Source: Zopfochytrium polystomum
Taxonomy: Eukaryota; Chytridiomycota; Chytridiomycetes; Chytridiales; Chytridiaceae
Direction: 5' to 3'
NCBI GenBank assembly: GCA_025765615.1
Contig: JAIVFJ010000270.1
Span: 1-64,000, forward strand
Length of the DNA stretch: 64,000 nucleotides
Shown here: in pieces, positions 53,101 to 64,000 of the stretch
Numbering within the stretch: position 1 is the stretch's first letter
How the letters are laid out: every line of letters begins with the position of its first letter
Made by a program: the position numbers and the translations under genes
The notes under the pieces: generated by a model
What the model saw: the letters and a program-made list of their open reading frames with translations, nothing else
What the model was told of the DNA's origin: nothing
Databases searched by the model: none

Positions 53101-53555
53101 TTTCTTGCACACACATATGTCCGTGCGGTGGAAGCCTCCGCCGCACACTGCTGAGGCAACGAACCCTAACTATCAGCGTGGTGGCCAAAAGAGCCAAGGG
53201 GAAGAAACGGGTGCCGGCCGGCATCAACCGCGAGTCGACAGTGTGCATACCTTTTTCGGGTGTGATGTCATTTGGGCCGCTTGATGCATTGTGGCCGTCT
53301 GCACAAGACAGCAGGCGGGAAACTGGGCGTTCTTCTGTGCGACGGAGGGCGGTGACGGAAAAAGGCAAAACGCACGCGCCGCCTCCAATGCGAGGACGAC
53401 AGAAGAGCGCAGAGATACGCTTTAACATTTGTTGTGGTCGCGCCACTGGCGCGCCACGAGGGCATTGAAAAATCGTGCATCATGAGAACTGGGCCGCATC
53501 GCACGCGCCGTCTCCGATTGGAGGATGGCGCGCAACAGAGAGAGAGGGAGAGGGA

Positions 53556-53627
<72 letters not shown>

Positions 53628-53797
53628 GAGAAAAGACAGAGGGAGACCGAGAGAGCCAACCGTGCCACCCGCCCGCACAAAAACCCACTGGCACCGCTCC
53701 CAACCTTTCTTTATCAAACCCCACACAACACACTCACACACAGGCACAAGCAGTCGCCACCAAAGCGGGCATACCGAACCTCGTCAAGTCTCTTTCC
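53101..53797 (+). repeat. promoter side of the phosphate permease with a (GA)n tract
   Basis: An almost pure AG dinucleotide tract runs from about 53536 to 53632, about 165-260 bases upstream of the permease start codon. The remaining sequence has no supported gene. Confidence 0.7.
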
Positions 53798-55883
53798 ATG
53801 CCGCGTCGTCAAGGTGGTCTCGCCGCCGCCGGCCACTTCTCTCCGCGACGGGTCGTCTCGCAGCAGCCGCCGGAGGAGGAAGCGCATGCAATCCACCTCT
53901 CAAAGTTGGGCTCGCGCGTTTCGCAGCGAAGGACCGCTCCACCCATCGAGTTCGCCCAGGACGGGCAAATCGGTACCGTCGAGCAGAAGCGCGCGAGGGC
54001 TTTTGCGCTCCTCGACGACGCTGATCTGGGTACGTTTCGAAGAAGGGCGATCTGTTCCATTTGAGTCTACTCGTCGTTACACTAATGCGACTATCCTGCC
54101 GTCTCCCCAAACTCCACGCATCTTCCCAAGGTTGGTTTCATTTTCGTGCCGTAATCGTATCGGGGACAGGTTTCTTCACCGATGCGTACGACATCTTCGT
54201 CATCACGCAGTGTTTACCAATAATGTGAGTCAAGGGCCACAATGAAACAACAATTCTGAAACTCAATCTTCTAATGACTTGCCACAGCTACTTCCTCTAC
54301 TACGGCTCTCATATAAGCGGTAGGTCGATCTGTACGTTCGCTCGATTTGTCTAACAGTTTTCTTTGTTTATTTGGGTTCCACCTCGATCAACCAAGGCGA
54401 CGACAAAGTGGACAGGAACGTTGACGCGCTGCTAAAAGCTTCCACCAGTTGGGGCAACCTGGTTGGGCAGCTTCTCTTTGGCTACCTTGGTGACAGGCTC
54501 GGCCGCAAACGCATGTACGGAAAGGAGCTCATCATCATGATCTTCTGCACCATTTGCACGGGCTTTGCTGCCCCCGGAATGTCGCCAGGTCTCTCTATCC
54601 TGCTCGTGCTTGGCATTTCGCGTTTCTTCCTCGGCATCGGCATCGGCGGCGACTACCCAATGTCGGCCATCATCACCTCGGAGTTTGCCAACGTACGGTT
54701 CCGAGGGATGCTGATTGCGGCCGTATTCGCGATGCAGGGGATGGGAATCCTGGTCAGTGGATTCGTCTTTGTGATAACGCTGTCGTACATGCGTCAGTAT
54801 ATCGAGAGTGATATTCTTATCTTGGATTGGGTATGGCGAATCGCGTTGTGGACGGGCGTAATCCCAGGTTTCATTGCCCTCTACTTCCGCCTTACGATTC
54901 CCGAAACTCCACGCTTTACCGTTGACGTCCTTGGCGACGCCGAAAAGGCTGAGCAGGACGTGATTAAAGTTTTGGCTCTGAACGAGGTCCGAGACGTGAC
55001 ATCAGCCTGGGTTCGAGAAACCGCGACGCCTACAGCCCGCATCGCTGTGAAGAGCGACAATTTCTTTGAGTTTATCAGTCAGAGGCGGAATTTGTGCACC
55101 CTCGTCGGAACTGCCTACTCCTGGTTTGCATTGGATATCGTGTGGTATGGGTTGGTGTTGAACGAAAAGAGTGTCATCCACGGAATTTTTCTCAGTGGCA
55201 CGTACGGGGACACACACGCGGACATTACTATGGCAGTCGGACTGAACGGAACGCTGTGCAACGGCACCACGAAAGACATCCTTTCGGATTGCAGAGATTC
55301 CGTCGTGGACTATCTAGTCGCTGTCGCCAAAGGTCAGGTCCTCGTAACAGGCTTAGTGACATTCTTGGGCTTCTTGGCCGCCATTTTCCTCATCGAAACG
55401 CTTGGCCGCAAGACGATCCAACTCTTTGGCTTCACCGCTTTGACGACAATCATGTTTCTTCTGGGAGCCTTCTGGGGTACGTTTTCTGACGCGGTGGCTC
55501 TTAGCCTCTACATTCTCGCCCTATTTTTCTTCAACTTCGGTCCCAACACGACAACTTTCGTCATTCCAAGCGAAGTATTTCCCACCCGCTGGCGAGCAAC
55601 TTGTCACGGCATCTCGGCCGCGTGCGGCAAAGTCGGGGCAATTATCGGAATTCAGGCGGTTGGAGTGTTCATTAATCCAGGGCTTGGAAGCCAAGACAAC
55701 CAAGACGACACGACCAAACAATCAGCGGGCAACCCTAATGTGTTTTTCGTGTTCGGCGCTGTGGCGATGACGGGCATCCTTGCCACTTTTCTAGTTCCCG
55801 AGACGATGGACAAGACGTTGGAGGAGCTTTCACAGCATGACGACGTGTTTATCGACACAGGCGAGGTCGTCTACAATGCATGA
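53798..55883 (+). CDS. PHO84: PHO84-type high-affinity phosphate:H+ symporter
   Basis: A plasma-membrane inorganic phosphate importer of the MFS phosphate:H+ symporter family. Exons 53798-54029, 54131-54224, 54288-54319 and 54397-55883 join in phase to 614 residues; introns have GTACGT, GTGAGT and GTAGGT donors and AAG/CAG acceptors. Family marks: WFHFRAVIVSGTGFFTDAYDIFVI (helix 1), GNLVGQLLFGYLGDRLGRKRMYG, the signature GIGIGGDYPMSAIITSEFA, the central loop after PETPRFTVDV, a second half with ETLGRK and FGPNTTTFVIPSEVFPTRWRATCHG, and the end VPETMDKTLEELS. The N-terminal 75 residues are basic and unusual but in frame. There are no frameshifts. Confidence 0.93.
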
Positions 55884-57524
55884 TAGATCCGTCGACGTAT
55901 TTTGTGTTTCAACCTTGATTCCTGCTTCTGTTGTCAGTTTAACAGTAGTTCCCCGGATATGTTCCATCAAGCCTGTTCCTTAATTCTTTTTCTCAGTCCG
56001 CATCCACTCCTTTACATTTTTTTTCCTCAAAACATTTTGACTGATCCAACCACTTCTCAGCGACAGTTGGCCAGCGAATTTCTTTTTTCTTTCTCTTCCG
56101 ATCTCATGTAGTTCTATCTCGTTTCCAGCGCAATCACCTTTATGTCCGGCTCCACTGTCCCTTTCTTTTTCCCACTTAGCCTATTTACTCCATGAAACTT
56201 TCACTGGTCTGATTAGTACTAATTATCTGATCGGATAATGCTGGATTTCAGCACTGCGAGGGCTTTTATGTTTTCTCTTCCTGCCTCATACGTTTCCTTC
56301 TTTCAATTATCCAACGATCTCCTCGTTTTTCTGATTTAGGTCGTTCCCTCAATAAAACCTCGTTTCTTTTAGTCTAAGCACGCTGAAGATTTCGCCAGAA
56401 TTACGCGAAGCACTATGACGTTTCATTTCGCGGCAGCTCTGGCGAAAGTACGTTTTACGCGGAGGAAGAGTTCGCGTTATTGCTCCGTCTTTCACCAATC
56501 CAGAACTGAAAAATGTGCCGCTATTCCCGGACGAGGACGATGACATAAACGCGGTGGACAAGTTCGAATCGCGGCGTCGGCGGTCGTGTCGGGCGACTTC
56601 TTGGGAAGCGCGGGCGACGTTGGGCAGGGAATGACGACTTTGTCCGCGCCTGCTGGCGGCGCTGATCGTGCAGGGCGTGGGGGTTGTCGGAGGAGTGAGG
56701 GCGGTGGCGGGGTGGATGGCGCGGCGGCGGCGGAGGAGGTGGCGGTGAGGGAGGGGAGGTGGAAAGGGAGGTGGAGGAGAACGAAGAGCAGGCGGGCTTC
56801 GCGCCGCTGTGGGAGTCCGCGGGCACGGGCGGGTTCGTGACCGCCGGCGTCGCGTCGATGGTGTTGGCGTACGTGCACGGGATCATCGGCGAGCCGTGCG
56901 GGCTGGCGTAAGCGTGAGTGTCGGCCGATCCCGAGTGAGGCGTCAGGGAGGCTGGAGAAGGAGCGAGGTTGTTGTGCGTTAGGGTCTCCGTGATCCCGGC
57001 CGTCTCTGGTGGCCCACCTTGTGCCCGGGACCTGCCTTTTTTGGGGGAGATTTTCGTGGCTGGAAGACGGGCACGCAGGTAGACAGGCAGACAGGCAGAG
57101 AGACAGGCAAGAAGACAGACGCATTGCAGCCTCGGCCGGCTCCGGAATCACTGCGCAAAAATAAGGGAACAAGCAAGTCAACGAACTGTGGGTTGGGGAT
57201 GGCACTCGGTGGCACCACACACACTCACTCTCTCTCTCTGTCTCTGTCCCCTCTCGCTGTCTCTCTCTGTCCCATCCATCACCTCAAGCCCTCAAGCCGC
57301 TTCCGTCACAGCGACCGCCCTCGGTGACAGCCAGCCGCGGCAAGCCTCGTTCGCGGAACCTCAGTCAACAAGGTGCACATACACCGCCACATCCGGCCAT
57401 ACTCACTCACTCACCCACTCACTCACTCACAAACACACATAAATAGCGACACTTCAATTCTGCCGCATCGCTCTCTTTCGCTTCGCTCTCTCTCCCATCG
57501 TCTTCGCTCATCACCGTCGAACTG
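55884..57524. other. mostly non-coding, one possible terminal exon
   Basis: The region 56780-56911 on the plus strand encodes GFAPLWESAGTGGFVTAGVA and VLAYVHGIIGEPCGLA with a stop at 56909. It looks like the end of a small membrane protein, and 56490-56570 (NPELKNVPLFPDEDDD) may be an earlier exon. I could not build a gene. CT-rich tracts at 57215-57280 and ACTC repeats at 57400-57430 precede the next gene and may be promoter sequence. Confidence 0.35.
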
Positions 57525-58782
57525 ATGGCCCGCATCGCCGCAACCGCCTCCGTGGCCGTGCTAGCCGCCGCCGTGACCGCCGTCGCGGTCCCCGTCGCAA
57601 CAGATCCAAAGCAACGCCCGTCCATCCCCATCGAGTTCGGCGTCGGCCGCACCGACGACAAGTACTACATCGCCCGCGTGTCGTTCGACAACCAGTCGTT
57701 CCCTCCTCTCCTCGTCGACTTTGCGTCCGCAGACACCTTCATCGCCGGTGCGGACTGCCGCTATACCACCTCCAACGCCTCCTGCACCGCATCGCCCGCC
57801 GATGCCTTCACCACCACAGCCGCCACCCGCCTCTGGGACCCGTCCACCAACGTCTTTGGCACCATCGTCGGCGAGGGCGGCGTCCTCGGCCGCATGGCGA
57901 ACCTCTCCACCGTCCTCGGCGACAGCCTCTCCCTCCCCGCCTTCCCCACCCCGATCATCTACTCCGCCGCCCTCAACGAGTTCCAGGACTACTCCTTCGC
58001 CGGCCTCCTCAGCTTCGCCATGCAAAACGTCAGCGGGTTTATTGGCTCTACGGCGCACTCCCGCTCTTCGAAGCCCTCGTCGAATCCGCCGCCGTCGACG
58101 CCCCAGTCTTCTCCGCGACCTTCCCGCGCTTGAACGCCGGACTCTGCCTCCGCCGGCCGCCTGGCCCTCGGCTGGTACGACGATGAGGAACCCGTCGCGT
58201 TCACAAACGTGACCCCGATCATCAACTTGAACTACGACTCGTTCCCCGAAACTTACCAGAACTGGAACGTGCCACTGACCGGCATCCGCGTCAATGGCGT
58301 CGACGTCCCGCTGATCAACGGCTCCATCGCCCCGCCAACGGTCCTGGGTCTCGTCGACTCGGGCGACCAGTTCGTCGGCTTCCGCTCCGCACAGATCGAC
58401 GCCATGGCCCCGCTGATGCCCGGCTTCCGCGACCTCGGCGCGTACGCCCAGGTCGAGTGGCCCTGCGACCAACCGCAGCTATCGAGGTCTCCGTCGGCGA
58501 CCAGTGGCTCGCCATCGACCCCCTTGACCTCCTCGTCCCCGGCAAGCACCGGGTCGTCAACGGCACCGTCTACTGCCAGGGCGGCATGAACGCCTGGACC
58601 GCTGGTTCGGCGACGCCATCCTCGGCGTGCCGTTCCGCAGGAGCGTGCTGTCGGTCTTTGACTACGGATCCACCGACCTCGCGTCCCCCGCACCGCGCGT
58701 CGGCTTCGCCCCGCGCGTCGACAGGGACAGGGCGATCGCGGACCATGCGGGGAAGTTCAGGAAGAGAGTCGGGTTGGAATAA
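57525..58782 (+). CDS. secreted pepsin-like protein, frameshifted
   Basis: Signal peptide (ARIAATASVAVLAAAVTAVAV) followed by a pepsin-fold (A1 family) sequence: YYIARVSFDNQSFPPLLVDFASADTFIAG where peptidases have D-T/S-G, CRYTTSNASC, FGTIVGEGGVLG, NEFQDYSFAGLLSFA, later LGWYDDEEPV, PLTGIRVNGV and VLGLVDSGDQFVGF at the second active site, then a GVPFRRSVLSVFDYGS end. The first catalytic motif is D-F-A rather than D-T-G, so activity is doubtful even if the frame were whole. Frame changes are needed near 58035, 58135, 58475 and 58605, all in C- or G-rich text, and conservation resumes each time. The stop is at 58782. Confidence 0.65.
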
Positions 58783-59597
58783 AGACACCCCTAAAGAAAA
58801 AGAGTAGTGTATGCTGGGGTTTGCTTTTTGTGTTGTCCCAGAGGTGGGGTTAAGCCCCTTTTTTTCCATGGAGCATTTTTTTAGAATTTCTCCTTCCCAT
58901 TTCTTGTTCTCCTTGCTCTCTCGGAGTAGCGTGAAGTCTTTTTTTTTTTTTTTAAGCTTGCTGTCAACCAGTCAACCGGTCAACCGAACCTCAAAATCTT
59001 GAAAAAAAGACCACCGGCCCCCTTGATTTAAGAGAAAGATTGTTTGAATACCGTCGCGTTCCAAGACCTCTCGATGGAGGTCCTCTCCTCTCTCAGGGTC
59101 GAATCTTCGGCCGCGGTCCCCTTGTCTTCGTCGAGTTTTCGTCGTTCGCTGAAGTGGGCGATCAAAACCGACCACCCCCAATCCCCGACCAAGCATTCAC
59201 CGCGAAGCGGGAATTCTGCTCTACTGTTGCTTCAAAGTCCTTAACAATGACGAAAATTTCCGAAACTGCTGCTGGTGAAAATGGGTGCTAGCGTTATTCA
59301 GTTGTACCAAATAAATACGCTCAGAAAAGGCAAGGAACTGCACACAACCCCAAACGGGCAGAAGATTGGAGGAAGATTGAGCTTGCTTGAATCGAAGCTC
59401 TCCAAGATGTTGGGGGCTCTAATGGTCTGAGGACGTCCAACCTTCCGTATTGCTGCTGCTGCAGGGTTGCGAACAAAATGCCGTCCGAAGGTTTTCTTTT
59501 TTCATGATGGGATGAATCTGCGATGCGAAAGCCCACAATCATGAACGACTTTTTGGGTCCCCCCAGCTCACAAAAGATAAGACGCGTCGTTTGACCA
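58783..59597. other. no gene seen
   Basis: Contains a T16 run (58938-58953) and mixed sequence. Short open stretches on both strands around 59040-59290 lack support. Confidence 0.35.
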
Positions 59598-60129
59598 CTA
59601 AGCCGACCCGGCACTCGCTCGCAACGCCTCCTTTATTACCCTCAACGCCTCCACAATGTTTTCAAAGTCCTTCTCTCCTCCCTCGGCCGACCCACGATAC
59701 GGCAGCGGCCTCAAATTGCCCCCGACCCCCGCCAAGGGAGTCGACGTTACCGACGCCAAAGCAGACAATACCCCCGCGTCGGCCAAGTACCAAAAGATGC
59801 GTCGCGAACCCACTTGGAGTTCCTGTAAATGCCTTCAGTGGGTATGGATGACGTTGAAAACACGGTGAGACTACAACGTTCACGATCTTCATGTAGTCGC
59901 CGTAGCGGAGGATCACGTCTTCTTTTGCGGTTTCCACGTTGTTGCCGTCGGCGGCTGATGACTCGATTACTAAAGCGCCCAACTCTAGCATCTTGGCAAT
60001 ACGCTGGTTGAGAGAGATAGGGGGGAGGAGGGGAAGGGCCGTGGTGGCTTTAATCAAATTGGTCGATCAGGCTGCACCCATCCATACCTTCTCGATGCCC
60101 TGGACTTGAATTAGGAGCGTATCTGTCAT
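59598..60129 (-). CDS. MED11: Mediator subunit 11-like small protein
   Basis: Exons 60129-60088, 60003-59884 and 59822-59598 join in phase 0 throughout (donors GTATGG and GTGAAC, acceptors CAACCAG and TTACAG) to 128 residues. The order MTDTLLIQVQGIEKRIAKML, ELGALVIESSA, a variable linker, ILRYGDYMKI followed by ELQVGSRRIFWYLADAGV fits Med11: an N-terminal helix with I-E-K, a V-I-E-x-L turn, and a second long helix pair. Med11 is an essential head-module subunit of the RNA polymerase II Mediator complex. The C-terminal 50 residues are extra. The call rests on pattern and could be another small coiled-coil protein. Confidence 0.5.
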
Positions 60130-61196
60130 GGCGTGTCACGCTGGGCGGGGCAATGACAAAACAATTAAAACAATTCTTTCATACACCATGAGATTTAAGC
60201 TGACTTTGAGCGGGGTGACAATTGGCTTCGCTGAGGTCGAAGGGGGTACATATCCACTCACTTTTGGATAAAGCCTGTTTCGTCAATAGGAATGTCGGCC
60301 TTGGTAGCTGAGGTTTGGGGCGATAATTTTGGTGGTCGTTATGGATAAGATGGATGGATGGATGGATGGTGAAGATGTTGTTTAAATTGGGTTTACCCGG
60401 GCGTGCCGCCCCTCGGAGGAGGTTGGAGGGTGTTTAGCGGACGTGCGTTTTGTGTGCATGCATATAATGTACGTGTATGCTGACGCGGCAGAAGGCCAGG
60501 TCCCGGAGGATTCCTTTTGAGTGGCCCGAAAGGTTCAACCTCCCTTTTCTCGCTTTTTTCAATGACTGAAGTGGTGTTCAATCGGTTTTCAGGGTTTTTG
60601 GGCAGCCTCCGGGGTCTGGCTGAAGGCTGGCGGGTTCCTCGCAGGAATCAGAAAAGGAGAAAGCCTCACCATCAACCGCACCAGCAGCAGCAGCAGCAGC
60701 AGCGTCTTCATCGAGCAAGCCTCACGTCGTGTTCGGGTAAGAGTCGGGTGGGAGAAGGGGAGAGCAGACAGTGAGAGATCAGGGAGGTTGGATCGTGATC
60801 TCGGCTCCTCACATTTCCCTCTTGCTGACCAACCGTCCGCCCGCCTGAAAAAAAAGAGGGAAAAAAACGGAAATCACTTCGAACGACAAGCACAATGACA
60901 TTCGGAACGGGTAAAGTCAACGAGGGTCGACATCTTGACCCCTCGTTGCTCATGTGCTTGTTATTTGCAGGTTTCGGCGGCCGCATCTCCGACCTGGCTA
61001 CGATGAGGGATGGTTAGGGCTCACGGGCACTACGAGGTTCAGTGTAGGCGTTCTACAGTTTGCCGGGACGCTGTTTCCAATACGCTTCCCTTGGCTCAGT
61101 TTTGCGAACAAGCGCCGTCTCTCCATGGTTTTCCGTGGTTCCGAGTTTTGAGAGTTTGCGTGGGCTCTCTTTAAATGGCTTTCGAAGGGAGGAAAG
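60130..61196. other. mostly non-coding, one possible small gene
   Basis: A GGAT tetranucleotide run lies at 60349-60372. On the plus strand 60640-60738 encodes an Ala-rich segment (from CAG repeats) ending SKPHVVFG before a GTAAGAG donor, and a TTTGCAG acceptor at about 60970 would continue GFGGRISDLATMRDG. This could be the end of a small gene but has no clear start. Confidence 0.3.
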
Positions 61197-61270
61197 TGCT
61201 CTGTACAGGGATCGAACCTGTGACTTTAGCGTTATTAGCACTACACTCTAACCAACTGAGTTAACAGAGC
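61197..61270 (-). tRNA. trnI(aau): tRNA-Ile (anticodon AAU)
   Basis: A complete 74-nt cloverleaf on the minus strand: acceptor stem GCTCTGT/ACAGAGC with discriminator A, D arm ACTC-AGTTGGTTA-GAGT, anticodon arm TAGTG-CTAATAA-CGCTA with AAT at positions 34-36, variable loop AAGTC, and T arm ACAGG-TTCGATC-CCTGT. All stems pair perfectly and no intron is present. A and B boxes for RNA polymerase III are intact. Confidence 0.96.
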
Positions 61271-63137
61271 TCGATCCTCATCTCAATCTATTCATTATAT
61301 GATACATTCTGTCTCAAGGCCTCATCGACGGCTACGTGTCGAACTCAGACGAGAAGCCGTAGTCGTAGTACACGTCGACAGCATCTCTGTTGCGATACTT
61401 TTTTTTGAGAGAGGCCATGGAGCTGGGAGATTGTGCTGGGTGGTTGCGGTGGGGTGATGCCCCCCAGTTTTCATGGGAGCTGAAATAGGTGAAGCAACGA
61501 TAACGGAAGCAGACAAATTCAGTGACGCACACCGTGCAGCAGGGCGCCTCTTTGGGGGATATTGGGGGCCATTGGGGATGCCGCCGACCTTTGGTCGGCG
61601 GTGCTTCGACTCCGACGCGACAAAGGCTCCGACGCTCAGACGGGGGCGTCGAAAAAAGAGGAAGCTTCCGACAAAGAGTGATCTCTCCGTATGTTCACTC
61701 ATCTCTGAACTCGCGTAAAAGCTAAAGTGGGGTATAGGCAGGGCGTAAAGTGCAGAATTTTTGCCTTCAGCTGCCAAAAATTTTCGACTCTTTTTATTCA
61801 TCGAACGCGCTTGCCATTGGCGGCAACTCCTGTACACTGTTGAAGACTGTGTGTTTCACCTTGCGGCCGGCAGTGCTGCATCTGGGAACACGATGACATC
61901 CTTGGGTCGTGGCGAAGATGCGTGTCGGCACACAAAAAAAAAAAAAAAGTTGCCAGAACCGAACGAGCACTCTTTGCCATTGTAATTGTCGTGTGTGGTC
62001 GCCATTTTATCGTCCGAAGCGTTGAGTGTTTCCTTGGTTTGTGCCAGCTATCAGTATCCAGCCCAAGCAAGATGATACAACCCTTCCACCACCCGGTTAC
62101 GTCGCGCCTGATATTGGGTGCGCATCTATCGTTCGCATCTGGCCCATCGCTGCATTGTCTTGGAACTCTTGATTCGTCCAGCCTGAAATTCAAGCCTCTA
62201 TTTGGAGAAAAGCGGCCACCCGCAACAAACAAGGCATTTGACGATTGCAAGAAGAGAAATAAGGGATGCGAGCACAGACCGTGAGTCTGCCAAGAAGAAA
62301 GCTCGTACAAACTGCCAAACGATCACGGATTTCTTCAGGCAGCACGAATGAATTGTGAAGAGGGCTTGTCGTGTGGTGCGAAGAAAGAGAGCAACAAACC
62401 AAAGATCTTGCGTCTCGCTCTCTCAAACAGACTGACTCTCTCGCTCGCTTCCTTACGCCCAATTCCAGCATGCTTCAATAATGAATGGAAGAAACGTAGG
62501 AAGTTTGTTGGAGTCGCCATGAATTGTATCATTCCTAACAATTGCGGCTTTGTCGTACGAAGTGATTTGGATGAGGCTACGGCGGGCTGCTTCTTGCTCG
62601 CCATTGTTGGTGGAGTGGCGATGGATATGAAGAAGGGGAGAGAGGACAAGAGGCAGACTGAGAGACAAACCACCTAGCCCCCAATTATTAGAAAGATTTT
62701 CCATGTGCGGCAACCTTCCAAAAATGGGAAACTGCAAAACATGACAAACTGGTTTGCAACGAAAGCCTTTCCAACAAAAGCGCCCCTTGCGAGGAGCTTT
62801 CAGCAAAAGAAACGTTTTGATGGGTCCAAAAAGGCAGTTTGCAGCGGTGGCGGAAAAATTGTGCAACGTTTTGTTTGTCTGTTCCCAACAAAAAAGAGGG
62901 GGGTTTGACAACCCCTAATATTTCCGAATTTTTCCGCAGCAGATCCGCCGCCTCGGGACGGTTTGTTTTGACGGAGGACACAAATGAACACACGAACAAC
63001 AATCGAAGGCCAGCCTATAAATAAAAACGCGCCTATCCCTCGCGCACTCTCATAGTCAAACAAACACACACACACACACACACACTCACACTCACACTCA
63101 CACACACTCACACATACACACACTCTCTTTCTCCCAA
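61271..63137. other. no gene supported; (AC)n tract upstream of the dehydrogenase
   Basis: On the minus strand 61460-61330 encodes MASLKKKYRNRDAVDVYYDY and a stop, which could be a small exon, but no gene could be built. An A15 run occurs at 61933-61947 and an (AC)n tract at about 63064-63122 ends 15 bases before the dehydrogenase start codon. CTATAAATA at about 63014 is a good TATA box for that gene. Confidence 0.4.
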
Positions 63138-63882
63138 ATGTCAACTCCGACTGTAGTTTTCATCACCGGCGCCAACAGCGGCATCGGCTTCGACACCGCC
63201 GCTCTTCTCGCCTCGGCGCCCGACGCCCGCTACCACGTCCTGCTGGGCGTCCGCTCCGTCGAAAAGGGCCAAAAGGCCGTCCAAGACATCCGCGCGCGCG
63301 GCTCAACCGCTCCGCTCACCCTTATTCGCATCGACGTCTCGGACCCAGCATCTGTCCGCGCCGCCGCCGATCAAGTGGCCGCCGAGATCGGCCGCGTCGA
63401 CGTCCTCGTCAACAACGCCGGCATCGTCGTCACATCCGGCGACCTCGCGACCCAGCTGCGCGACACCTTCGCCACCAACTCGACCGGCCCCGCGATCGTC
63501 ACCGACGCCTTTGTCCCGCTCCTCAAAAAGTCGGCGGACCCCCGTCTCCTCTACGTGTCCAGCGCGCTCGGCTCAATCGGCGACGCCGCGTCGTGGAGTT
63601 ACGGCGTGTTCGCCCCCCGCGTACCGCATGAGCAAGGCGGCCCTCAACATGCTGGCCGCGTACCACCACCGCGAGTTTGCAGAGTGGGGCTGCAAGGTGT
63701 GGACAATGTGCCCTGGCTACGTCGTCACCAACCTGACGGGCGAGGCGGACCGCGCAAACAGGGTTGCGCGCGGTGCCCTCAGCTCAGAGACGAGTGCTGC
63801 GACCATCGAGTCAGTCGTTCAAGGCAAGAGGGTTGCCGACGTGGGCAAGTTTATCCACAAGGACGGGGTGTACGAGTGGTGA
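63138..63882 (+). CDS. short-chain dehydrogenase/reductase, one frameshift
   Basis: A Rossmann-fold NAD(P)-dependent oxidoreductase (classical SDR) of about 247 residues. Visible motifs: cofactor loop TGANSGIG, LLGVRSVEKGQKA, the IDVSDPASV acidic turn, NNAG at the usual spacing, catalytic Ser in LLYVSSALGSIG and the Y-R-M-S-K catalytic pair, then MCPGYVVTNLTG. The frame shifts by one extra base in the C6 run at 63613-63618; with five C the sequence reads VFAPAYRMSK as the family demands. The end (VADVGKFIHKDGVYEW) is normal. A pure (GT)n tract (63890-63927) follows the stop. Substrate unknown. Confidence 0.85.
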
Positions 63883-63888
63883 TGCTCT

Positions 63889-63889
<1 letters not shown>

Positions 63890-63927
<38 letters not shown>
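63890..63927 (+). repeat. (GT)n microsatellite
   Basis: A pure GT dinucleotide run 8 bases after the dehydrogenase stop codon. Confidence 0.9.
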
Positions 63928-63929
<2 letters not shown>

Positions 63930-64000
63930 TTGAAGCCGTTGGTCTCAACATGATTTCGGTTTGGTTGCGGACTTGGCACAGCCCCTCCTTTATTTTTCTT

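Noticed and set aside
53434..54024. Plus- and minus-strand open frames over the (GA)n tract
   Set aside because: They translate to alternating Arg/Glu or Ser/Leu from a dinucleotide repeat; the real feature is the microsatellite upstream of the phosphate permease.
56492..57220. 242-codon minus-strand open frame
   Set aside because: Low-complexity Pro/Arg/Ala translation of GC-rich and CT-rich sequence with no conserved block.

Overview
The window looks like nuclear DNA of a filamentous or zoosporic fungus, most likely an early-diverging lineage such as a chytrid (inference). The evidence is short spliceosomal introns (about 60-100 nt) with GTAAGT/GTGAGT-type donors, CTAAY/CTGAC branch sites and AG acceptors; fungal transporters and enzymes; a phosphate permease of the PHO84 type; an ELM2/SANT-type chromatin protein; a nuclear tRNA-Ile(AAU); a MULE transposon; STAND/NLR-like and degenerate ankyrin-type genes; and an AT-rich insert carrying genes of large-DNA-virus type. 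The host sequence is GC-rich.

Layout. 0-12 kb: a 5'-truncated membrane protein, a Cache-like sensor gene with a partial tandem copy, a sugar porter, an Old Yellow Enzyme-type oxidoreductase and an HSL-type alpha/beta hydrolase. 12-15.5 kb: gene debris (DUF4037, ankyrin-like, B-family DNA polymerase). 16-22 kb: the most striking gene, a six-exon PB1-TIR-NACHT-WD40 protein of about 1870 residues with 18 almost identical WD40 repeats. 23-26 kb: the 3' end of an ABCC transporter cut short by a tRNA-derived repeat that recurs 1 kb away. 26.1-26.7 kb: a DUF1868-type 2H phosphoesterase broken at its 5' end. 26.7-32.5 kb: the AT-rich island with two decayed primase/SF3-helicase genes and several small minus-strand genes separated by four copies of a 71-bp hairpin-plus-T-run element. 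32.5-33.2 kb: a caspase-fold-like gene. 33.5-35.7 kb: a MULE with terminal inverted repeats (TIRs) and a 9-bp target duplication. 35.9-43.2 kb: three genes with signal-peptide-like starts and kinase-like N-lobe motifs. 43.4-51.2 kb: a DUF5522-type cysteine motif gene, a large SANT gene, and a mosaic second copy of both. 51.7-53.1 kb: a decayed ankyrin-like gene. 53.8-64 kb: phosphate permease, pepsin-like secreted protein, Mediator-11-like protein, tRNA-Ile and a short-chain dehydrogenase.

There is no operon logic on the host side. The coherent units are the receptor-like NLR gene, the minus-strand array of the viral island with its shared intergenic element, and the MULE. Many otherwise convincing genes carry single-base frameshifts in short homopolymers while neighbours (NLR, phosphate permease, oxidoreductase, hydrolase, SANT copy 1) are clean. 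Some frameshifts may therefore be assembly indels, so I label such genes with care. All exon boundaries were read by eye.
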